A stretch of 64,000 bases of DNA, from positions 125,152-189,151 of the forward strand of contig CAJNDS010002709.1 of NCBI GenBank assembly GCA_905221605.1. Reading direction: 5' to 3'. The notes beneath the pieces were generated by a model. The model was given only the letters and a program-made list of their open reading frames with translations. It was not told where the DNA came from and did no database searches. The stretch is from Symbiodinium natans. Its lineage: Eukaryota; Sar; Dinophyceae; Suessiales; Symbiodiniaceae. The translations under genes were made by a program, and so were the position numbers. Positions 32,901 to 44,900 of this stretch are shown in pieces. The stretch's first letter is position 1. The number at the start of each line of letters is the position of its first letter.

Positions 32901-35900
32901 GGGTTTTGGGGCTTCGGGGGTTTATTGGCTTTGGTTTGAAAGATGTCATACTACATGCATGTTGCGCATGTTGCACCCTAAACCCTAAACCCTAACCCCT
33001 AAACCCTCTCTGCTTGCCAACTGTAGAAGCAGAGAGGGGCGGACCGATGACGAAATACAACAAACCAGCACGCTGACAGCAACATGGCGCCTGAACCGAG
33101 AGACCCCACCCAAAACCCCAAAACCTAAAATCCTAAACCCCTAAAACCCTAAAACCCCGAGAACCCTAAAACCCTAAAACCCTAAACCCCTAAAACCCTA
33201 AAACCCCGAAAACCCTAAAACCCTAAAACCCTAAAACCCCAAAACCCTAAAACCCTAAACCCCAAAACCCCAAAACCCCTAAAACCCTAAACCCTAAAAC
33301 CCTAAAACCCCAAAACCCGAAAAACCCGAGAGCGCGCTCGAAACCAGCTTTGGGGATGGTACTTAGGCATAGTTCGTGGGGGATGTGCCAGTGGTGGACC
33401 TCAGTGTGTGTTTTGTGGGGTTTAGGGTTTAGGGTTTAGGGTTTAGGGTTTAGGGTTTAGGGTTTAGGGCTTAGGGTTTAGGGTTTAGGGTTTAGGGTTT
33501 AGGGTTTAGGGTTTAGGGTTTAGGGTTTAGGCGTTAAGGTCTTCGGGTTTAGGGTTCATGTAGGGCCAACCGGAGATGGGGGGCACTCTTCGAGTGTCAT
33601 GTCGAGTCGCCCGTCCTTGTTGGTGAAGTCAATGCGCCCATTCAGGGCATTCACCGCCTGGCATTCTGGATACCCCCAAAATCAACCCTAAACCCTAAAC
33701 CCTAAACCCAAAGAACCTAGAGGTGCTTAAAAAAGGCGGGAGTGGGTGACAGAGGTTCAGGGTACAGTATATCAGGCTCCCCTAAAACCCCAACAAACCC
33801 TAAACCTAAACCCTGAAACCATAACTTCCTCTTTCAAACCCCTAAATCCTCCTCCTCCCGCCTACCTCAACCCTAAACCCTAAACCCTAAACCTCCGCCG
33901 CCTCCTGCTCCCCGCCACACACGAAGTTGCAAAGCGTCCGGCCTGGTCCGTGTCACTGGTGATCTTCGCCTTCGACTCCTGGCAGGGGGGCGATGGGCTC
34001 CCGAAGCTTTGAAAGCTTGGGCTGGGGGTTTAGGTTTTAGGGTTTAGGGTTTAGGGCTTAGGGTTAGGGTTCAGGGTTTAGGGATTAGGGTTTAGGGCTT
34101 AGGGTTTAGGGTGTAGGGTGCAGGGCATAGGGCGTAGGGTGTAGGGCTTTCCGGCTTGCAGCTGGACATTGGGCTTAAGGCTGCTTAGGTGCGGGAGTTG
34201 GGTTCAGGGGCTTGGGGCTTTGAACCCTAAGCCCTAAACCCAGGAGACAGGCGGATGCTGTGAGATCATGGAGACGGTTTCGGGTTTCGGGTTCAGGGTG
34301 CAACCTAAGCCGCAAAAGCCCGCTCCAACCATCCGAGAATCTCTCCGACGCCCGAAAGAAAGAAGGTTTGGGGCCAGTTTTGGGTTAGAGTTTGCAGTAG
34401 GGTTTGGGTGTAAGAATTAAAGAGAGTTTACGTAAACCCTTAGCCCCAGACCGCCCTCAGCTCTCAGTGCGGATTCCTCGAGGTTGGTCTCCACCGCAGT
34501 GATGTCATGGCGAATGGTGGCCAAAATCTCGTCGACCTGCCAGTGCGGCCTTAAGGAGCGCCTCAAAAGTCATCCGGACCCCCAAAAACCCTTTAAACAA
34601 AAAACCTACTTTTTTTTTTCAATGCGCAAGCCGCGGGTCGGCGGCCGTCAGCACCGACGCTTTTCAGAGTAGTACGTAGGAAAGCGAAAGAAAGAACTAT
34701 AAACAAACAGCTCTGAATGGAAATTATGGCTTATGTATGAGTACGCGCCATCGGTCCCTTTGTTGTGACAAGGGGAGAAGGGTGCGATATAGCTGGGTGT
34801 TATCCAGGTATACCAAGGAGGAGCCGCCATGCGCCCTAATGATGTCAGTCTGCGTAGGTATCCCAAAGAAGGAGTGGCCAAGATCAAGATGGGAGGGGGG
34901 AGCGTCTGACTCTACGTATTCCGAGCGAAGCTTTGCTTCCGTAAGGCAGGATGCTGCCCAATGCGTCCTGGGACGTCCAGGTCTATTACTCCCAAAGGTG
35001 CGCCTATAGGAGTGGGAGTGGGCAAACGTAGATTGCGCTTGGAAGCGGAGTGACGAAGGAGATGCCCCAATAGCTTCAATCGATTCTGGGAGTACAATCG
35101 AGAGGGAGGAATAGTCTTCGAAGTACGGAAAGCTAGATCATGTAAATACTGGTTGGAGCAGTGCGCTTCCGAAGGTTCTAGTACTCTGTGGTAGAAGGAC
35201 GATTTAACTTTGAAAATACGACGTAAAGTTTTATAGTGAATAGAATCAAGATGAATCAGTTGAGAAGGAGACAATGTAGCACTTTCCATTGCATATAGTA
35301 AAATAGACTGTATGACTGTTTTGTAGACTCTTAACTTCCAGGAGGGTGGGAGGGCACTGTGTCCCGTAAGAGGGCGGAGGGACTTAGAAGCCGCAATTGC
35401 CTGGGAGATGCGATATCGTAAGTGCTTGTTATTCGAGGACGTTGCATCTATGTAGGCTCCAAGGTATTTGACCTCATTAGAGAGGGAGACTGGTCTTAGG
35501 GATGAAAGAGAACCTTGGCAATACAGGCAATCACAGGGGAAGGAGTCATTGGGTTGGAAGTATATTCTTCTGTCAGTATTAAGACGCATATGTTCGCACT
35601 TATCCTTGTTCAGTTGGAGGCCGCGAAGACGTCCCTCCTGTTGTAAGAGACGCAGGAGCCTATTGAGCTGGTCCGCCGAAGAAGATAACAAAACTGTGTC
35701 ATCAGCATACTCCAGGTCCCACAGTGGCGAAGGAGTATAAAAGACCCCAGATATTTCTCCATACTGTTCAGCGTACTGGGATTCTACATCATAGAAAAGG
35801 TGAGTGAGCACAAAGGAGAACAAGTATGGGGAGAGCGGGCAACCTTGGCGGAGGCCTTTTGTTTGTAGCTGTAAGTCCGAAGTGACACCGGAGTCACGGA

Positions 35901-38900
35901 CTTTAAAGGAGGGAGCCCTATATAGTGCCATAATGACATTAATCATCCTTTCGGGGACACCCATAAAGATCAGGGAGGACCTAATAGCAGTGAAGGTAAC
36001 TGAATCAAAAGCTTTTTCCCAGTCCAGAAAGAGAGCATGGAAAGAGGATGTTTGTCGCTCAAAAACTTCCACTAAGCGCCTAAGGACATGTATGGGTTGA
36101 GAAGTGGAATGATTTTTTCGAAAGCCAAATTGGGTAGGCCTAATACGAGCGTCAAGGTAGTACTCAAGGCGAGTCTGAATCATAGAGGCGAAGATTTTGT
36201 AAGATATATTGGTGAGAGAGATTGGACGGTAATTGCTCATAAGTCGTGTGTCCTTCGCATGATCTTTAACTATCATTACCACTTCTGATAGCATCCAAGA
36301 GTCAGGCACCGTGGCGGAGTCAAGGCATTGATTATAATGCTCGAGCATGAAGCTTTTAAGTATGAAAGGAGCGTGCTTATATATTTCACTAACCAATCCG
36401 TTAGGGCCGGGAGCCTTGGATTTTTTTAGTTTACGGAGAGCAGCATTCAAGTTTTGCATAGAAAAAGGAGCGGATATGGAGTCGCTAGGGGGCAGACCAG
36501 TGGTAACAGGAACAGGAGCATCTCCTGCAGAGTACCATATTTTGGAGGAGAGATAGTCAGCAAATGTTTCGGCTCGACGTGTTTTAGAAACGACTCTGTT
36601 GCGTTGATCTAGGAGGCCCGCTGCTCGTGGTCGAAAGGGAGCTCGGACAGATTTTACATGTTGCCATTGATGAACAGAGGAGCCATGAAAATCGCTGTGG
36701 AGGCAAGATTCGACGAAGCTCTTTTTATCTTTTCTAGCACTCTTTTTAATCTGTTTGCGCGCCTTTTTAACTTCGGAGACATCATCATATTTAGTTTTTT
36801 GAAAACGGTCGATAAGGTCCAGAGTAGACTTAGAGATCCACGGCTTTTTTGCACTAATGGGAATCTCGGGGATAAGGGAAAGAGAAGAGGTTAGAATTTC
36901 AGTTAAAAAGGAGTCCTGTTTGTCAACTGTTTTAGAAGACCCTTCCTCAAAATTGAAGGTGAACTCCGGGGGGGAGAGAGAGGCCACAGGGGAGAACGAG
37001 AATCTACCTATTTTGCATGATTCTGTAACACCTTTTTTGGCAAGCCGGTCAGCGATTTCATTACCTGGGACACCTTGGTGAGCTGGTACGCTTAACAGAA
37101 GAACATAGAATGTGGAGCGGAGAGCGGCGAAATATTGTTGCGCAAGAGCGACCAATTGCGGGTGAGTCGCCGGAAGGGAACTACCTAAAAGGAGATTCTT
37201 AGCATAACTGGAGTCCGTATATATAGTGAGGGAAGAACCCGGGGGATAACTTGAGTAGTAGAGAAGAAAATCAAACAACTCTATTAGAGCCTTAAGTTCT
37301 CCGGTGTTATTTGAGCCTGGGAGTGGTCCTTCAACGGCAAAAGGATTTGACTTAACAGATCCAAAGCCCATGATCCAAGTTGAGGAAGGGGGGGGATGCT
37401 TAGTGGGGTCAGTGTCAACTAAGGTGACAGCAAATCCCCATCCGGCGGGGTTATTAAACGACACAACCTTATTATTAGGACAGGAGCCATCGGTATATGC
37501 GACGTAGTGATTCGGACATTTGGGAGGAAGGTTATAGGAATCATTAGTTTCTTTGAGAAGAGTGGTCTCAACCTTTTCCGAAAATAGTGTGAGATCGGTA
37601 AAATCCTTTTTGGGGGGCGCCGTCGAAGCAACGGGAGGGAGAAAGTGGGTTTTAATCCCAAAGGAGAGAGGTAAATGGCGAGTGTTGATAAGCTGTTGAA
37701 AGGTGGAGCCATAAATGGTAAGTACATCGCGGAGCCGGGGTGGGACCGCCACGTAATCTAGGGCAGTCCAGTCTTTAACGGATGTGCCTTTCAAAAGATG
37801 GTCTTCGCATCCCATTTCCTTATAAGTACAACGCTTTGAGAAGGACAACTTGGTGAATGTCTGGGGGAGAATGAGGGAATGTGCCTGCAGGGTATCATAT
37901 AAATAAATCGCATTATCCCTTGAGTCATCTTGAATGGACTGTCGTTGGCCAACAACAGCTGAGCCTATATGGGCTTCTTCATCGTCAATGCTGGCATCTA
38001 GTCGAGAGTTCAAATCTCCCGCTAGAACTAAATGATCCAGGTTATCATGCGCAACAATGAGCTCGTTTAAGTCCGTCCAGAATGCGGACTTGCGTTGCCG
38101 ATCCATCTCGGCGTCTTCCACCTGGCTGGGAGCATAGACATTCAGGAGGGTAATCTTATGGGGTCGGGTATTCAGCGTGATCTCGCATATGCGGGGGGAG
38201 TGCGGTTTAAAATCATTCACATGTTGTCGCATTTTGGGGGAAACAAAAAATCCTACTCCATGATATCGAGCCTGAGGGTGTCCTGAGTGCAAGATTTCCC
38301 ACCCATGCTTTGTGAAAGTGTGCGAGGAGGTAGCTCTAGTTTCCTGGGCCATGATTATATCGATACCCTGCTGGCGGGCAAAGAGCAACAGCTGGTCATA
38401 CTTGGCTACCTCCTGGAGACCTTCTACGTTCCACGTGGCAATTTTAACCTGCGTTCCAGTGGGTAATGGAAAAGATAATTTGGAGTTGATATCGCGGGAT
38501 TGGTGTGGCGCATGTCTAAGGGAGCGAGCCCTACACGGGTTGAGCTGCTTAAGGAGGCGCACAGTGCTCGTCGGTTTCGGGTAAGCCGGGGGTAAAGGAT
38601 GGGGTCCACCGGGTACCCTCCGGGTGGCATCCTTACAACCACTTTTCCACATACGAAAATCTCTTCTACCTTGAGCTCTTTTGGTTTTAGCTAATTCACG
38701 GCGTCTTTCTATAGCTGAATCGGAGCGTACTCCTCGCGAGTTTCCCCGGTGGGCTTCACGGTGTTGGCAGTCGCGATGGCAATCCTCAGCATCTGAAACT
38801 CCATAACGTAAGTGTTCCATATCGTAAGTGTTGTGTGTGTTGACTTTAGGATTGTGGAGCAATCTGTCATAATATCGGTAGAGATGCCAGCGGCTTCCCG

Positions 38901-41900
38901 GCCCGCCTCCCTTGGAGGCCACCGCTCTCATAACCGTCCCGTATAATTGAGGGGAGGCAGCTCTGGTGGTTTCCACCTCGAAGGACTCGCCTCTTCTATG
39001 GGCGTGCAACCATAGAGAGTCCTTTGAATAAAAAGAGTATCTGAAGACGCGCATACCATTAGGTAGAAAAAAAGACTGTTTCCACAAATACGTATGGGAG
39101 CGAGGAGTATATGAGGAATACCATATATAATTTCCATTCAGAGCATGTAATAGCTGGTTTCGCTCTCCTACAAAACCACTAATCAAGAAGCATCGGTGCG
39201 TCAGGACTGCAAAACTCCGGTGGCGTTGTGAGAAAATGTGGGTGAAACAGAAAAGGTGTCGCTGCTGTGCTTGTTTCCACAAAAAACCGCCAAGACAGGA
39301 AGAAGAAACCCTAAGTCTGGGAAGGGGAGAGGGACTACAATAACCCCAAAAGGACAAGGTAACCGTACGCAGTGCTTTCCCTCGCTCACGTGGCGGGCGT
39401 TGTAGGGCTGGCGCGGCGTAGGCTGCGCTGCTCTGCACGGGCCGCAGCTCTGCTGCGGAGAAGCCGCTAATGCTGACCAAGAGTCCGTAACGTAAGTGTG
39501 GGGTATCGTAAGTGTGGTCTCGCCTAACTCGCTGGATCGCGAGGGCTTCGGTAACGGGAGAACTATTCATACAAAGGGGAGACCTTGCGTTTCCAGCGGA
39601 TGAAGGAGAGTCTCCATTGATGCTGGGAGACCGCTCGTGGAAGATGTTCAGCTGAATACACCTCAGAGTTTGTCAGGGCTGGAGATATTGGGCCAGCCAT
39701 GGGTAGGCTTGAGTTGCATAAGTGAGCTGGAGGACAATCCAGGCCATACCAACTATGAAGGTATGTTCACCCCGCTCTGCTAGCATAAGGGAGAGTGCCT
39801 CCATACTGTTGCCCCTATTGTTCCAATTTCTCGAAAGCGCTGCTGTTGCATGTGTTTGCACGGTTGAATTGGGAGGCGACATTTTTACAACCAAATCGTA
39901 GATTGTACAGAGGGCCTCATTGGGGGCTAAAATATGCTGTTTGGAAGTGGTGTGGAGACCATAAATAGCTGCCATATTATGGTATACGGTGTCAAAGTAG
40001 GAGGAGCCCGCCGCTGCCAAACGGCGGAGCGGATCGTTGACAAAGGGAGCCTGTCCTAGGAATACCGCCGTAAGGTCTGTATGCCTTGAGAGGAGATTGG
40101 CAAAAATATGACAAAACTGATCCAGGAGGAACTCGGAGTTATTATGGAGCAGGTAGTAGGCGACTGTCTCTACAGATTCTTGCGTAAATGACTCATAGGC
40201 CCGGGAATCCTGAAAGGCCCAGCGGAATGTTTCCCTAACTAGGGAGTGCCATGGGATCAGGTCAAGAGTAATAATGTCCTTGGGGGAGTATCCTAGGTAA
40301 GCGATAACCGACAAGTTCGGAAGTTCGAAGGCTTGAACTAAGTGCTCCGGAATGAAAGAGCAGGCATGGGCTACGATTCTGAGAATCATACTGCAGCCCT
40401 GGACATTACAGGAGTCAACTGAGTAGCTTAGCTGGTGAAAAGCTGGATACTGAGAAAGGAGAGAAGGAGATTGGTTGGTGAAGGTAATGTGTTTCCAGGG
40501 CCTGGGGAGATCGGTGAGGGGGTCAGAGGTATCTGTTGCCCTTGTGAGTACCATGTACCACCAATTAATAGCCGAATCCGGAAGATGCATTGAGTAGACC
40601 TCCTGATATGTCTCTTGGTATTTGACATAGAGAACTGTCGGATCTTCAAGGAGTTCCACAATGGCTCTTTCGTAGGCAGCCATCAGGGAGTGAACTACTG
40701 GGGAAGCCTCATCTTGCGAAATGGATCCGGAGTAGTACCTAGTAACAAAGCCATCCCAGGTTGAACAACAGTAACAAGGAGATTTCATATCGTGATTGCA
40801 ACTGGGTAGAGTACCATCTGGTGCTTCGACAAAGAAAGGGCATGGGAACCAGGGGATGATCGGTTGGGAGAAAGGAACTAGGTGTTGAAACCTCTGAAAT
40901 CCTTGCAAAATTTCAACGTGACCCGAGGAGACACAAACTGCACAATCTGAGTTAGTACCTAGAAGGGCGGAACAATCGTCACACTGTACTAAGTTGGGTC
41001 TCAAAGTACTGTCGTCCAAGAGGCGATGTCCTTTGCCTCCCGCAGTTGGTTTGCCAGTGCCCCATCCTGGGCGTCTATCCGTAGCAGGGGTAGGGTTCTG
41101 ATTCTGCCATGGTACAGGGGTAGGGGAGGGAGCATTCCATGGTTGGGGTTCTCTCCACTGGTACTGTCGAGGAGGTGTTTGCTGCCATCCATCATCGTGC
41201 CAGGCACTGTCTTGTCGTTGGGAGTGTCGGTTAGTGGGGAAATCGTAGTACTGGGCTCTCTTACCCTTTTTGCCTTTTCCCTTACCTTTGGGAGCATCCT
41301 TACCTCGAGAGTCATCCTAGTCATCGTCCATCACAACTTCCCTGTCATTTCTGGAGGCAAAACGACCGCCCTTGTTTCGGGCACCTTTGCCAAACTCTCT
41401 CGGGTTAATAGACTGATCTTGCATAGCTTGTTGGATTAGGGGCTGAAGACCGCTGGGGGCATAGGTGTCCAGGAGAATGTTCGGGGAGCATGCTAAGGTA
41501 TCACGAACCTCTGTGGTAAGCTCCAAAGGTCTAATTTCATACGGGAAATACTTGAGGGCTTCCGAAGGGGAGATGTTACTGATATCCTGGGACTGTGAGT
41601 AATGAAACCGTACCGTGGTGGCTCGATGTCTAGAGGCATTAGCTGAAGCTTGGATGAAACGGAGGGTATCATGCATTCGAGTTTGGAGAGCTCCTGCAAA
41701 GACTGACAATATATGGGTCTTATGGGAAGGGAGAATCCCTAAGTGGCAAACAGTGTTGCCCTCAGAGTCTTGGAGGTAGATGACTTGCGCTAGGAGCTCG
41801 TTGTCATCTGGCTGCCAGAGTTGCAAGGAGTTAAAGTCGGTACGGAGGTACTCCGTAAAGATGGGTATCGTGTCACCTTCGGCCGGGAGTTTTGTGAGGC

Positions 41901-44900
41901 AGTCCACAACGGCAAGGAGGGGTTGCCTTTCAATGCGTTCTATGACACTAAGGTCTCTCTCTACTCTAATGTGCACATCATCGCCTGATTCTCGGTTCCG
42001 AAAATATCTTTTGGAGCGCCTAAAACCCTGAAAGAACTGTTTTGCATGAGATTCCCGAACAAACGTGAGCTTCAGGAAGGCGGAGGAGCTTGTCAACAAA
42101 TGGTTGGTGGTAGTTTGTATGTCATCCATCTGTAAGTCACAGGCTGCAAGCAAGTAGTACAAATTATCTTGGATAACTTTGAGGGAGCAGAATGGGGGTA
42201 TTCCATGGATGATGCAGGTTCTATTGTGAGTGTCCGATTGTACCGTAAGTGCTGCAACGCGATCCAATCTCGCTACTTTCTCTACCTTAGAGAACTTCGA
42301 AAGGAGATCCTGGGACTCAATCTGAGCGACTCGTGACAGCAACGGCTGCACCTGTTCATGGTGGTATTTTTCAAACCAAGTATGCATGGAGTCCTGGGCA
42401 ATTTGTGAAAATGCTGGTTCCGACGTAGCCAGTGGGGGAGCAGGACCTACTGAGGATGAGGAAGACTGTTCTACCGGTGCAACAAAACTAGCTGTGCCCC
42501 CCGGGGCATGCTGGTACTCTAAACGGGGCTGTTTACTGCGGTGTGTAGCCATAAACATGCGATACTTGATAGGATCACTGCGAAGTTCTTTCACGTAGTT
42601 AGGGTCCATGTCGCCCCATTCGATTGGTTCTCTGTCTGTCATACCGTCTGAAGGAGCTTTCAATCCCGTAACTCCTGTCCAATTACTGTCGGAGGGAGCT
42701 GGATGTTTGGGAGGGCTAGCGATAGAGGTCAACAATGACTCGTAGACTATCATTGTGATGGGAGTGCGCTTACCTTCAGTAATGGTAGCGTAAGTTCCAT
42801 CCTTCAGTTGGCAAATTTGGAGATTGGGATTGATCTCATGGAGTTCTTGGATCTCGGTAGGTGCCGGGGGGGCTTCCCCCGACTGGTTTGCTGCCAAGAT
42901 TTGAGCTGGTGGAGCGCCGGCTGCTACCTGTGGCCCGTCTCCGGCCGCGGCGGCGCCATCATGCTCGGAGGGGCTTGCCATGGCTATCGAAAGTTAGAAT
43001 ACCGTAAGTAGTGAGCAAGCACAAGCACAAATCGCGACCTAGATCAAAACTGAACTGCGCAGTATGCGAAGTGCTACCCCTAACGGGGACGCGTACAAAC
43101 GTGTGCGTGTGGCACAACACAAGAGTTCTCTACACCCTAGGGGCTGTCCCTGGGCGTCGGGACGGCTCTGAGCCCGAGCCTCAAAAAACCTACTAAAGCC
43201 CTAAAACCCTAAACCCTAAACCCGAACCCCCCTGCAACCCTAAATCCCTTCAACCCGAAACCCCAGAAGCAGGACTGTCCCCTCAACCCTAAACCCTCAA
43301 CCCTCAGCCTTCATTCTCAACCCTCAACCCTCAAACCTCAACCCTCAACCCTCAACCCTCAACCCGAAACCCTAAACCCTAAACCCCCTCTCGACAAGCC
43401 CAGGCCTTGCGGCGGCGCGCGTCCACGTCCAGGCGCAAGGAGGAGACCATGTCCCGGACCTTCGGAGAGGTTGAGAGGACTTAGGGTTTAGGGCTTAGTA
43501 GGGTTTCGGGTTTAGGGTTTAGGTGAATGTCGTTTCGGGCTCCCAATATCTCAAACATCGGCACCCTCTCGCGGACGAGCCTACAATCTGAACCCCACAG
43601 ACAGCCCACAAACACCGAACACTCAACCCAAACCCTAGTCCCTAAACCCCAACCCCCAAACCCGAAACTCAATCACAACAGGGGCCCGGGCCGTTTTGAT
43701 GGCTGCATCCAAATCGTCATTCGCCTCCTTCCAGGCAACGTTGTCCACCTGCAACAGATCCGGTTTGGGGTTAGGGTTTAGGGTTTAGGGGTTAGGGGTT
43801 TAGGGCTTAAGGTTTAGGGTTTAGGGTTTAGGGCTCAGGGCTTAGGGCTTAGGGCTTATATGGCTGTGGAGGTTTGTGGAAGCCTCAACCCTAAACTTCA
43901 TCAAAGGAAGAACCTTAGGCCTTAGGATACCCGAAGCAAAGAAACCCCTAAACCCTAAACCCTAAACCCCTAGCTGATAAAATTCATGAAAGCTCATCCC
44001 TTTTCAAAATCATATGGATCCGTTGTTAGCTCACGTAAGCTCATCCCTTTGAACGGCATATGGATCCGTGCTAAGTTCATATAAGGTCATCCCTTTGAGA
44101 CTCATGCGGAGGCCGCTTCGGTTCTCATTGGCTTCGGTGTGAAAGGAAGGTGCGAACTTCTTGCGGCTTGTAGCCCAAAGGGCCCAAACCCCCAAAGCCA
44201 GCAGCCTCCGAAGTCGACGGGCGCCGTCAGCCACGATTGGCAGCCTCCACCTCCACCATCTTGCGCATGGAAAGGTGTGGGGAGGTTTGTGGCAAAGCCT
44301 CCTGCGAAACGGCCAGCATGCGGATCCTCTTCAAATTCCTAAAAGCTCATCCCTTTTAAGTTCATGTAAAGCCAGACCCCCTTAAAAAAACAAAAATGCC
44401 CGCCCCCCCCCTACCCCCCCCCACCCCCAGTGGTACTCGGGCTTCAAAATGCCAGGTGTTTTCTGCGAGCAAACTCCATGGCTTTCTGCCTGCTGGTTTG
44501 GGGATGGGGGGTTTAGGGTTGGGAGGGTTAAGGGTTTAGGGCTTAGGGTTGAGGATTTAGGGTTTAAGGTCTAGGGCACTAACCCCTGAATCCTCTAACA
44601 AGTTTTCGACTCCATGTGTGCTGTGGTTAGGGGACTGAGGGTTTAGGGTTTAGGGCGTGGCTTAGGGTTGGGGGGTGGAAAGTGGGTTCCAGCCCTTCTG
44701 AACTCTGCCCGACTGTTGCAGTATTGAAGGGCTTAGGGTTTAATTCAGGGTTGAGGATTTAACGAGGGTTTGGGGTTAAGCATGTGTATTCTGCCCGTCA
44801 CTAAAAACCATCTCAGAAAGTTCCGCAAAGCCAATTGCTGTCCATCCACGTGTCTCTACACCCGTCTAACCCCTTACTCCCTTCAGCAACCACCCTGAAC

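Larger units (their letters stand above)
34611..43181 (-). mobile_element. Full-length non-LTR (LINE) retrotransposon inside a gene B intron
   Basis: Seen: 8.57 kb of array-free sequence with a 5' UTR (43181-42982), a long ORF1 reading (42981-39673), ORF2 (39570-34912), a 3' UTR and a run of nine A on the sense strand at 34611-34619. It is bounded by a perfect 13-bp duplication (caaaaaacctact at 34598-34610 and 43182-43194). Known: endonuclease plus reverse transcriptase, no LTRs, a poly(A) end and variable target duplications fit target-primed reverse transcription. ORF2 is uninterrupted and the duplication is perfect, so the insertion looks recent. It lies in the intron between gene B exons 17 and 18, in the same orientation as the gene. 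The RNase H position (between endonuclease and RT) prevents a confident clade assignment. Confidence 0.93.

Noticed and set aside
34598-43194. LTR retrotransposon or endogenous virus
   Set aside because: No LTRs, protease, integrase or envelope; endonuclease plus RT and a poly(A) end mark a LINE.
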